A stretch of 64,000 nucleotides of DNA from Pseudorhodobacter ferrugineus DSM 5888 (lineage in GTDB: Bacteria > Pseudomonadota > Alphaproteobacteria > Rhodobacterales > Rhodobacteraceae). The notes under the pieces are model-generated. The model was not told the DNA's origin. It was given only the letters and a program-made list of their open reading frames with translations, and searched no databases. The position numbers were made by a program, and so were the translations under genes. Positions 25,385-33,172 of the stretch are shown piece by piece (within the stretch, counting starts at the first letter, position 1; each line of letters starts with the position of its first letter). The stretch spans positions 186,001-250,000 of the forward strand of contig NZ_ATVN01000002.1 in the NCBI RefSeq assembly GCF_000420745.1, given 5' to 3'.

Positions 25385-26461
25385 ATGAATATTCATGCGC
25401 CAAAGGTAGATACGGGCCCGACCCGCGACGAGGCCGAAGCGGCGCTTGCGGTTTTGCGCGCATGGGCGGCCAATGCGCCCGAGGCGGAGCGGTTGCAGGC
25501 GGGCGATGTGTTGGGGGTAAGATACCCCGAAATGTCAAACACCTATCCGGCGGATTTCAAGGTGGATGCGGCGTATAAGGCCGGTTTGCCGGATTTGCAG
25601 AACGGGCCATCCAGCCTGATCGTGGGCGAAAAAACCCTGATCCAGCATGTGGGGATTTCGAATTTCCGCCTGCCCATCGGGTATCATACCCGCGACGGGG
25701 CCGATGTGATGCTGGAAACCAGTGTCACCGGATCGGTCAGTCTTGAGGCCGAGAAAAAAGGCATCAACATGAGCCGCATCATGCGGTCGTTTTATGCCTA
25801 TGCGGAAAAATCCTTTAGCTACCAGGTGATCGAGCGCGCGCTGGAGGATTACAAGCGTGACCTTGATAGCTTTGACGCGCGCATCCAGATGCGGTTTTCC
25901 TTTCCGATGAAGATTGAGAGCCTGCGGTCGGGCCTGTCGGGTTGGCAGTATTACGACATCGCACTAGAGCTGGTCGATCTGGGCGGGCAGCGCAAAACCA
26001 TCATGCATCTGGATTACGTCTATTCCAGCACCTGCCCCTGTTCGCTGGAACTGTCGGAACATGCGCGCCGCACGCGGGCGCAATTGGCCACACCGCACAG
26101 CCAGCGGTCGGTGGCGCGGATTTCGGTAGAGCTGGTGGGCGACAAATGCCTGTGGTTTGAAGACCTGATCGACCTAGCCCGCGCCGCGGTGCCCACGGAA
26201 ACGCAAGTGATGGTCAAGCGCGAGGATGAACAGGCCTTTGCCGAATTGAACGCCGCCCATCCGATTTTCGTGGAAGATGCGGCGCGCAGTTTTTGCGCGC
26301 AATTGCAGGCCGATCCGCGCGTGGGTGATTTCAGAATCGTGGCCAGCCACCAAGAAAGCCTGCACAGCCATGATGCGGTAAGCGTGCTGACGATTGGCGA
26401 GACGTTTGCGGCCACCAGCCTTGACCCCAAGCTGTTCACGACTTTGTTTCACGTCGGTTAA
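25385..26461 (+). CDS. folE2: GTP cyclohydrolase FolE2 (type IB)
   Basis: Zinc-independent GTP cyclohydrolase I of 358 residues, making dihydroneopterin triphosphate for folate. The family motifs VGISNFRLPIGY, TSVTGSVSLEAEKKGINMSR, YVYSSTCPCSLELSEHAR (with the metal/catalytic Cys) and ARSFCAQLQADPRV are present. The first ~45 residues are variable. In many bacteria FolE2 replaces zinc-dependent FolE under zinc limitation; I see no convincing Zur site in the 159-bp upstream gap, so its regulation is open. folB and folP of the same pathway lie at about 39-41 kb. Confidence 0.93.
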   Translation: MNIHAPKVDTGPTRDEAEAALAVLRAWAANAPEAERLQAGDVLGVRYPEMSNTYPADFKVDAAYKAGLPDLQNGPSSLIVGEKTLIQHVGISNFRLPIGYHTRDGADVMLETSVTGSVSLEAEKKGINMSRIMRSFYAYAEKSFSYQVIERALEDYKRDLDSFDARIQMRFSFPMKIESLRSGLSGWQYYDIALELVDLGGQRKTIMHLDYVYSSTCPCSLELSEHARRTRAQLATPHSQRSVARISVELVGDKCLWFEDLIDLARAAVPTETQVMVKREDEQAFAELNAAHPIFVEDAARSFCAQLQADPRVGDFRIVASHQESLHSHDAVSVLTIGETFAATSLDPKLFTTLFHVG

Positions 26462-26533
26462 TTAGGCCCCGTACCGGACCTTAAATTTGGCCAATTGACG
26501 TTTCCGAGGCGCAGGATTACCGCTTGGCGCATT

Positions 26534-27982
26534 ATGATCGACATACGCCCCGTTGCCTATGTGATCGGGCGTATCCTGATCGTGCTCGCCATTTTAATGC
26601 TGGCGCCGGCCTTGGTTGATTTTCGCGATGGGCTGCACAACGGATTTCGGATATTCGAAGCGGCGCTGGTGACGGGATTTGTCGGGATTTGCGTTGTTTT
26701 GGCGACTCAGAACGCTTTGCGCGGCAATCTTTCGGTGAAACAGGCGTATTTGTTGACTACGGGAATTTGGGTGTTGGTGCCAGTGTTCGGTGCGCTGCCA
26801 TTTTGGATGGGTGCGCCGCATTTGCGGTTTTCGGACGCGTATTTCGAGGCGGTGTCGGGCATAACCACCACAGGCGCCACAGTGATATTCGGGCTGGACG
26901 AATTGCCTGCGGGCATGAACCTGTGGCGCGGGATGCTGAACTGGTTGGGCGGCCTGGGGATTGCGTTTATCGCGATGATTTTTCTGCCCTTGATGCGCGT
27001 TGGCGGCATGCAGTTTTTCCGCACCGAAGGGTTTGAAACCTTTGGCAAGGAACTGCCGCGTGCGACCGATTTGGCGGTAGAGTTGGCGCGGGTTTATGTG
27101 CTGCTGACGGTGGCCTGTATAGTCAGTTACGGGTTGATCGGGATGACAGCGCTGGATGCCATTGTGAACGGTGCCGCGACGATTGCGACAGGGGGCTTTT
27201 CGCCGTCGGATCTGTCGTTTGAAAAGTATTCTGGCGCGGGCGAATATGTGGGCACGCTGTTTATGCTGTTGGGATCATTGCCCTATTTGCGCTATGTGCA
27301 ATTGATAAAGGGCGATGCGAAACCGCTGTGGCGCGATGCGCAGGCGCGGGCCTATCTGCGCTGGTTGGGCGTGGCGGTTCTGCTGGTGACGGTGTGGCAG
27401 GTCGCGCGCACCGATATGGCGTGGGAGCCGGCGTTCCGGCAAAGCCTGTTCAACCTGACCTCTATCATGTCGAGCACGGGGTTCTTTTCAGGGTCATTTC
27501 CGGCATGGGGCGGGTTCATGCTGATCGTGGCCTTTGTGATTGGCACGGTGGGGGCCTGTTCGGGATCATCTGCTGCGGGGCTAAGCGTGTTTCGGGTGCA
27601 GGTGGCGATGGCGGCGCTGCGCGCGCATTTGGCGCAGATCACCAGCCCGAATACGGTATCGGTGGTGCGTTATGACGGGCGGCGGGTGGAAAACGACGTG
27701 CTGAACGGGCTGATCCTGTTTTTCACGGGGTATATTTTGCTGCTGGGGATTATGACCGTTGCGGTGTCGCTGACGGGGGTGGATACGGTGTCGGCGCTGT
27801 TTGCGGTGTGGACCAGCCTTGGGAATGTTGGCTACGGCTTTGGCCCCTTGGTGCTGCGCACGGGGACGTTTATTGATTTTCCGCAAGGGGCGATTGCGAT
27901 TATGACGGTGGCGATGCTGCTGGGGCGGCTTGGGTTGTTGGCCATTTTGGTGATTGTTTTGCCCAGTTTTTGGCGGCGTTGA
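26534..27982 (+). CDS. trkH: TrkH family potassium uptake protein (first of tandem pair)
   Basis: K+ transporter membrane subunit of 482 residues with the fourfold pore pattern: filter-like loops SGITTTGATV, IATGGFSPSD, SSTGFFSG and GACSGSSAAG, between hydrophobic helices. Transport activity normally needs the cytoplasmic TrkA protein, which is not encoded here. ATG at 26534 (MIDIRPVAYVIGRILIVLAI) matches the start of its neighbour (MLDLRPVGYIIGLLIATLGA). The two genes are separated by 57 bp and are clearly a tandem duplication. Confidence 0.93.
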   Translation: MIDIRPVAYVIGRILIVLAILMLAPALVDFRDGLHNGFRIFEAALVTGFVGICVVLATQNALRGNLSVKQAYLLTTGIWVLVPVFGALPFWMGAPHLRFSDAYFEAVSGITTTGATVIFGLDELPAGMNLWRGMLNWLGGLGIAFIAMIFLPLMRVGGMQFFRTEGFETFGKELPRATDLAVELARVYVLLTVACIVSYGLIGMTALDAIVNGAATIATGGFSPSDLSFEKYSGAGEYVGTLFMLLGSLPYLRYVQLIKGDAKPLWRDAQARAYLRWLGVAVLLVTVWQVARTDMAWEPAFRQSLFNLTSIMSSTGFFSGSFPAWGGFMLIVAFVIGTVGACSGSSAAGLSVFRVQVAMAALRAHLAQITSPNTVSVVRYDGRRVENDVLNGLILFFTGYILLLGIMTVAVSLTGVDTVSALFAVWTSLGNVGYGFGPLVLRTGTFIDFPQGAIAIMTVAMLLGRLGLLAILVIVLPSFWRR

Positions 27983-28039
27983 CAGGGCAAGGTGCGGCAA
28001 AGTGTTGACAGCCGCGCCTGCCCGTTCCAAGTCTGCGGC

Positions 28040-29494
28040 ATGTTAGATCTTCGCCCTGTTGGATATATTATTGGTCTGCTGATCGCCACTTTGGGCGCGA
28101 TGATGCTGTTTCCAATGGCGCTGGATTATTTTTCCGGCGATGGCAATTGGATGGCGTTTCTGGAATCTGCGGTCCTGACCTGCCTTGCCGGGGCGTTGTT
28201 GTCGCTGTCTTGCGCCAATAGCACCAAGCGCGGCGATGGAATTACCTTGCGCCAAAGTTTCGTCCTGACCACGGGGACATGGGTGATGTTGCCGCTGTTC
28301 GGTGCCTTGCCATTCATTTTTGGTGTGCCGGATGCGACGTTTACCAATGCGGTGTTCGAGGCGGTGTCGGGCATGACCACGACAGGCACCACGGTGTTTA
28401 CGGGATTGGACGATATGCCCCCCGGGGTGAATCTGTGGCGCGGGATTTTGCAATGGCTGGGCGGCCTTGGGATTGTGATCGTGGCCTTGATTTTCCTGCC
28501 GGTGATGAAGGTCGGCGGGATGCAGTTTTTTAGGTCCGAAGGGTTTGATACGCTGGGCAAAATTCTGCCGCGCGCGCTGGATATTTCATCCGCGCTGATA
28601 CAGATTTACATTGTGCTGACGATGGCCTGCGCTGCGGCGTATTTCGCCTTGGGTATGAGCGGGTTTGACGCGGTGGTTCATGCGCTGACCACGGTGTCGA
28701 CGGGCGGGTTTTCCAGCTCGGATATCTCGTTCGGCAAATTCGCACATTCGATGGAGGTGGTGGCGATTGTGTTCATGCTGCTGGCGTCGATGCCGTTCAT
28801 CCGCTTTGTGCAGGTGATGCAGGGCAACTTTACGCCGCTGTGGCGCGATGCGCAGGTGCGGGCCTATGTGCGCTGGAACGCTTATGCCGCGCTGGCGGTG
28901 ACTGCGTATGAAATGTACCATTTTGACCGCCCGTTTCTGGAATCGATCCGCGAAAGCAGCTTCAACATTGTATCGACGTTTTCCGGCACTGGGTTTGCAT
29001 CGGTGGATTTGTCGACATGGGGGCCGTTCCCGTTCGTGGTGCTGATTATGGTCGGGCTGATCGGGGGCTGTACGTCATCGACAGGCTGTTCGGTCAAGGT
29101 GTTTCGCTATCTGATCTTGTTTGAGGCCATCAAGGTGCAAATACGCCGGTTGCACAGCCCTTCGGCGATGCTTGAGGTGCGCTATGAAGGGCGGCGGGTC
29201 GGCGATGATGTCATCAACTCGGTCATCGTGTTTTTCACACTGTTTATTCTGACATTCGGTGTGGTGGCGGTGGCCTTGTCGCTGACGGGGCTAGAAACCA
29301 AAACCGCCTTTACGGCCGCTTGGACCGCCGTTGCCAATGTCGGCCCCGCCTTTGGCCCCGAGGTGGGGCCAACGGGTGCGGTTGACGGCTTTCCCGCCGC
29401 CGCACGCTGGATCATGATTGCGGGCATGTTGGTGGGGCGGCTGGAACTGTTGTCGGTCTATGTGCTGTTTCTGGCGCGGTTCTGGCGGAACTAA
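28040..29494 (+). CDS. trkH: TrkH family potassium uptake protein (second of tandem pair)
   Basis: Second TrkH paralogue, 484 residues, colinear with the gene before it. Filter-like loops are SGMTTTGTTVF, VSTGGFSSSD, FSGTGFASVDL and GGCTSSTGCS; the fourth differs from its twin (GACSGSS) and may alter conductance or selectivity. Shared blocks such as GVNLWRGILQWLGGLGIVIV and MKVGGMQFFRSEGFDTLGK support recent common origin. The upstream in-frame extension to 27992 is not family-like, so ATG 28040 is chosen. A dispersed repeat (copy E) follows the stop, and a minus-strand gene converges. Confidence 0.93.
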   Translation: MLDLRPVGYIIGLLIATLGAMMLFPMALDYFSGDGNWMAFLESAVLTCLAGALLSLSCANSTKRGDGITLRQSFVLTTGTWVMLPLFGALPFIFGVPDATFTNAVFEAVSGMTTTGTTVFTGLDDMPPGVNLWRGILQWLGGLGIVIVALIFLPVMKVGGMQFFRSEGFDTLGKILPRALDISSALIQIYIVLTMACAAAYFALGMSGFDAVVHALTTVSTGGFSSSDISFGKFAHSMEVVAIVFMLLASMPFIRFVQVMQGNFTPLWRDAQVRAYVRWNAYAALAVTAYEMYHFDRPFLESIRESSFNIVSTFSGTGFASVDLSTWGPFPFVVLIMVGLIGGCTSSTGCSVKVFRYLILFEAIKVQIRRLHSPSAMLEVRYEGRRVGDDVINSVIVFFTLFILTFGVVAVALSLTGLETKTAFTAAWTAVANVGPAFGPEVGPTGAVDGFPAAARWIMIAGMLVGRLELLSVYVLFLARFWRN

Positions 29495-29508
29495 GCGACC
29501 CGCGCAGA

Positions 29509-29533
29509 TTTCATCTTTGCACAAATACTCAAA
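29509..29533. repeat. Dispersed intergenic element, copy E (core only)
   Basis: TTTCATCTTTGCACAAATAC then TCAAA, 15 bases after the second trkH stop and nearly identical to copy B at 13008. It lies between the convergent trkH and peptidoglycan-binding/protease-like genes, where a bidirectional transcription end would be expected. Confidence 0.5.
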
Positions 29534-29563
29534 ACAACCCGCGGCCAAGCCGTACTGTGGCGG

Positions 29564-31447
29564 TTATTCCCAGCACGACACCAATACAGTCAGCGATGTC
29601 GCAAGATCGGTCAGATCCTCGGGCGGCAGCGCGCCTTGGCGGACGGCGGTTTGCGGCGCAACGCCTGCGGCAGTCAGCATGGCCAGAATGCTGGTGGCAT
29701 CGGCGGCAAAGGAGACCTCGGCAGGCAACACACGGCTGCCAATGGCCGCGGCGGGCATCAACATGCCCAGCACCGCCCCCGTCCCATCGACCACAGGGCC
29801 GCCTGCATCACCTGGCAAGGATGCCAGCGACAGGCGTGCCACGCCGACCTCGTCCGCCAGCCCCTTGGTATCCTCAACCGCGCCATAGGTAAGTGTTGGC
29901 GAGGGGAGCGCGTCTTCATAGCTGTAACCCGCCAGCGCCACTTCGGTGCCAATGCGCAAAGCGCCGGCCTCGAACGCCGCGACATGGTGGGGGGCAAGTG
30001 GTTTGGTCGGGGTCAAAAGCGCAAGGCCAGTTGCGGCATCTTGCGCTGTAATCTTGGCCTCGATGTCGCGGTCAATGGTGATGCGGCCACAAGATTGCAG
30101 CGCTTCGACCGTGGTCAGGACGGCCCCTGTGTCAGACACAAAGAACCCGCTGCGCGACAGGCGCGGTTTGCGCACTTCCATACCGGCCAGCAGGCTGCGG
30201 CGTTGTGCGTCATCCAGTGACACCAGGCCCGGGTCGAGCGCACGGCCACCGATGGTTTTAAAGCTGGCCTGCATCGCGGCCAAAGCGCGGCCTGCCTTAT
30301 CGGCGGCGGCGGGGGTCCAGACCAACATATAGCCTTTGATCAACCCGCCGCTCAGCTCGGCAAAGGCATGGGATGCGATCGCGTCATTCGCGGCATTGAT
30401 GGTAAAGCCGCGGTCCGTCAGGCTGCGGTCGCCCGCGCTTGGCACCACTTCCAAGGTTTGCAAAATGTCATAGAGCCCGCGCAGGGTCGCACGGTCGCCA
30501 GGTTCGGAAATGAGAATTACACGCAGGCCAGACCCGTCTTTTTCGGCAAAATGCACGAAGGGAGGTTCGTAATTGTCAAATGCCACCATTGCCAAGGGCA
30601 AGGTGACTTCGATGCCCGCCTCCTCCTCGACCACCGTTTCAAGGCCAAGCTCGGCGATGATCGTGGCGCGGGTGGTGATGATCTGGGCGCGCTGCGCGGT
30701 GGTCATAACGCCCGTCGCCTCGAACCCATTCGCCTCTTGCCATGCGGCCATCGATGCGCGGGTGCCGCGACCAAAAGCGCCATCAATGGCGGCGTCGTAA
30801 AAGCCGAACCATTGCAGGGCTGATTGTAGGTCTTGGCGTTCCTCGCGGGATAGGGCGGCCTCGGCGCGTTGCGATTCGGCCAAGGTCTCGGCTTGGGGTT
30901 CGATCACGACCACTGTTTCTGTTGCAGGCGCTTCTGGGGGTGTTGCAGGGCCCGCGTCTGGGGCGGTGACCGCGGCGCTGGTTGATGTATCGGGGGCCAC
31001 AGCATCGGGCGCAGGCGTCAACGCCTCGGTTGTGACGGTTTCGGGAACGGCCGCCCCAGGTTCAGCGATCACGGGTGCCGCGATCACAGGTGCCGCATTT
31101 AGGGATGCTGGGGCAGGGTCTTGGCCAACCGGCCAAAAGGCTGTGCGAAACTGATCACCCGAGGCGATAAAGCTGTCGCGCGGGATCAAATTGTCGCGGC
31201 GCAATTCGCGCAGGCGGGCAATGGCTGCGTCCGGATCATAGGGTCCAAGGGCAATGGCATACCAACCCGACCCCATTTGAAACCCTGCTACATCACCAAA
31301 GGCCGCGGCATAGGCGCGGGCGCGCTCTTCGGCTTTAGTCAGCGTGGGCTGTGCCTCTATTTGCACCCAAGCGCGGTCTTGTGCCGCAGCGATACCCCCG
31401 TTGAGGCAAGTGATTACAAGGGCGAAAAGGGCAAGAAAATGGCGCAT
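29564..31447 (-). CDS. Secreted peptidoglycan-binding, trypsin-like pseudoprotease
   Basis: Exported protein of 627 residues. A signal peptide (~1-22, ending AAAQ) precedes a SPOR-like segment (WVQIEAQPTLTKAEERARAY ... GWYAIALGPY), a Pro/Ala-rich linker (~108-190), a PG_binding_1 domain (~200-256; LQSALQWFGFYDAAIDGAFG), a middle domain of unknown type, and a C-terminal trypsin-like fold (~435-600). The catalytic triad is lost. Where the family has His in VLTNAHV there is E448 (VLTTVEAL), the Asp position before LALL is G474, and the nucleophile motif GDSGGP is GDAGGP (A548). It is probably a binding or scaffold protein at the cell wall. ATG 31447 opens the signal peptide. Confidence 0.85.
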   Translation of the reverse strand: MRHFLALFALVITCLNGGIAAAQDRAWVQIEAQPTLTKAEERARAYAAAFGDVAGFQMGSGWYAIALGPYDPDAAIARLRELRRDNLIPRDSFIASGDQFRTAFWPVGQDPAPASLNAAPVIAAPVIAEPGAAVPETVTTEALTPAPDAVAPDTSTSAAVTAPDAGPATPPEAPATETVVVIEPQAETLAESQRAEAALSREERQDLQSALQWFGFYDAAIDGAFGRGTRASMAAWQEANGFEATGVMTTAQRAQIITTRATIIAELGLETVVEEEAGIEVTLPLAMVAFDNYEPPFVHFAEKDGSGLRVILISEPGDRATLRGLYDILQTLEVVPSAGDRSLTDRGFTINAANDAIASHAFAELSGGLIKGYMLVWTPAAADKAGRALAAMQASFKTIGGRALDPGLVSLDDAQRRSLLAGMEVRKPRLSRSGFFVSDTGAVLTTVEALQSCGRITIDRDIEAKITAQDAATGLALLTPTKPLAPHHVAAFEAGALRIGTEVALAGYSYEDALPSPTLTYGAVEDTKGLADEVGVARLSLASLPGDAGGPVVDGTGAVLGMLMPAAAIGSRVLPAEVSFAADATSILAMLTAAGVAPQTAVRQGALPPEDLTDLATSLTVLVSCWE

Positions 31448-31684
31448 GAGGGACCCGTTATGGTGAAAACAATTGGCAACCCTTGTCCGAAAGCACAAAT
31501 TTTCACATTTTACCAGAGTGTGACGCGTTTTTGGCCGTATTTCGCAAGGTTTCGTGGCACTTGAGCGCATTTCGGTCCATTGACCCTTTGCCCCCTTTTG
31601 CCTATGCACGGCTTTGCCTGTAAACGGGCGCAAACCTATGCCTATGACCGTGGCCGCCACGGCCCTACCCCTAAAGGGATTGCC

Positions 31685-32635
31685 ATGACCCAGATGCCCG
31701 ATGCGCCCCGCAGTTTTCAAGAGATCATCTTGCGCTTGATGTCCTATTGGGCGGCCAAGGGCTGTGCGGTGCTGCAACCCTATGACATGGAGGTGGGGGC
31801 AGGGACGTTTCACCCCGCAACCACCTTGCGGTCTTTGGGCGCGAAACCTTGGGCGGCGGCCTATGTGCAGCCGTCGCGCCGCCCGACCGATGGGCGCTAC
31901 GGCGAAAACCCGAACCGTTTGCAGCATTACTATCAGTATCAGGTGTTGATAAAACCCAGCCCGCCGGATTTGCAGGCGCTGTACCTCGGCTCTCTGGCGG
32001 CCATCGGCATTGATATGGACCTGCATGATATCCGCTTTGTCGAGGATGATTGGGAAAGCCCGACCCTTGGCGCGTGGGGGCTTGGGTGGGAAGTGTGGTG
32101 TGATGGCATGGAAGTCAGCCAGTTCACCTATTTTCAACAGGTTGGCGGGCATGACTGCCATCCGGTTTCAGGCGAGCTGACATACGGGTTGGAACGCCTT
32201 GCGATGTATATTCTTGGCGTCGATCACGTCATGGACATGCCCTATAATGACCCTGACGCGCCGATTGCGCTGACCTATGGGGATGTGTTCCGCCAGACCG
32301 AGCAGGAATATTCGCGCTGGAATTTCGACCAAGCCGACACGGCGATGTTGCTACAACATTTCGTCGATGCCGAGGCCGAATGTGACCGGATTTTGAGCGC
32401 GGATGACGTGGACGCGGCAGGCCGGCGCATTATCATGGCGCATCCGGCCTATGACCAATGCATCAAAGCCAGCCATTTGTTTAACCTTTTGGATGCGCGC
32501 GGGGTGATTTCGGTCACCGAACGGCAAGCCTATATCGGCCGTGTGCGGGCCTTGGCGAAACGCTGTGCGGATGCCTTTGTGCGTACAGAGGCGGCGGGGG
32601 CAGCCCCCGCAAGTCGCGAATTGGAAACGCTGTGA
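31685..32635 (+). CDS. glyQ: Glycine-tRNA ligase alpha subunit
   Basis: Alpha subunit (316 residues) of the tetrameric alpha2beta2 glycyl-tRNA synthetase, holding the catalytic core that activates glycine. Family motifs: [59 protein letters not shown] and [18 protein letters not shown] at 31685 fits the usual start; 237 bp separate it from the divergent secreted protein. The last codons contain a GC-rich palindrome (GCGGGGG-cag-CCCCCGC near 32597). It overlaps the following small gene by four bases, making a glyQ-orf-glyS operon. Confidence 0.96.
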   Translation: MTQMPDAPRSFQEIILRLMSYWAAKGCAVLQPYDMEVGAGTFHPATTLRSLGAKPWAAAYVQPSRRPTDGRYGENPNRLQHYYQYQVLIKPSPPDLQALYLGSLAAIGIDMDLHDIRFVEDDWESPTLGAWGLGWEVWCDGMEVSQFTYFQQVGGHDCHPVSGELTYGLERLAMYILGVDHVMDMPYNDPDAPIALTYGDVFRQTEQEYSRWNFDQADTAMLLQHFVDAEAECDRILSADDVDAAGRRIIMAHPAYDQCIKASHLFNLLDARGVISVTERQAYIGRVRALAKRCADAFVRTEAAGAAPASRELETL

Positions 32636-33168
32636 TAGGCAAACTCTTTGTAGGTGTGATCGTGATATCGGCATTATTGGCAGGCGCTGCCATCTATTAT
32701 CAACAAATGTATGCCTATTATTATGAGGTGAAGGCAAACGCGCCTGCCGCCGAAATTCGCATGACCACGATGGACGGGGTCGCAGAACCCGTGCTGATCG
32801 AGGGGTTCGAAGGGATTGACGCCGATAGTTCGCCCATCCGGTTTCGCGCCTGTTTCCGCACGCCGCAAAGCATGGCGATGATGACCGAAACCTACCGCGT
32901 GTATGACGGCGCCACCCCCTTGGTCGCCCCCGGTTGGTTTGGCTGTTTTGATGCCAATGCGATTGGCGAGGCGCTGGAGCAGGGCCGCGCCGTGGCCTAT
33001 CTGGGCGAGGAAAACATCGAATACGGCATCGACCGTGTGATTGCCGTTATGGATGATGGTCGCGCCTTTGCGTGGAACCAGATCAACAAATGCGGGGCCG
33101 TTGTGTTTAACGGCGAACCCGCGCCCGAGGGTTGCCCTGCTCAACCTGCTGCCGCACCAAAGGAATAA
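32632..33168 (+). CDS. Conserved membrane-anchored protein encoded between glyQ and glyS
   Basis: A 178-residue protein with one N-terminal transmembrane helix ([22 protein letters not shown]) and a soluble, probably periplasmic domain containing [41 protein letters not shown] and WNQINKCG. Function unknown. From memory it resembles a small family conserved at this position in Rhodobacterales (possibly catalogued as DUF6446), which I cannot confirm here. GTG at 32632 overlaps the glyQ stop (GTGA), and glyS starts 5 bp after its stop, so all three are cotranscribed. Confidence 0.75.
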   Translation: MIGKLFVGVIVISALLAGAAIYYQQMYAYYYEVKANAPAAEIRMTTMDGVAEPVLIEGFEGIDADSSPIRFRACFRTPQSMAMMTETYRVYDGATPLVAPGWFGCFDANAIGEALEQGRAVAYLGEENIEYGIDRVIAVMDDGRAFAWNQINKCGAVVFNGEPAPEGCPAQPAAAPKE

Positions 33169-33172
33169 ACCC

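Noticed and set aside
23927-25396. Minus-strand open frame of about 490 codons opposite metZ
   Set aside because: Arg/His/Pro-rich shadow that also covers the riboswitch; metZ is clearly the gene.
32590-32620. GC-rich palindrome near the glyQ 3' end as a terminator
   Set aside because: It is inside the coding frame, has no T tract, and glyQ is overlapped by the next gene, so termination there is unlikely.
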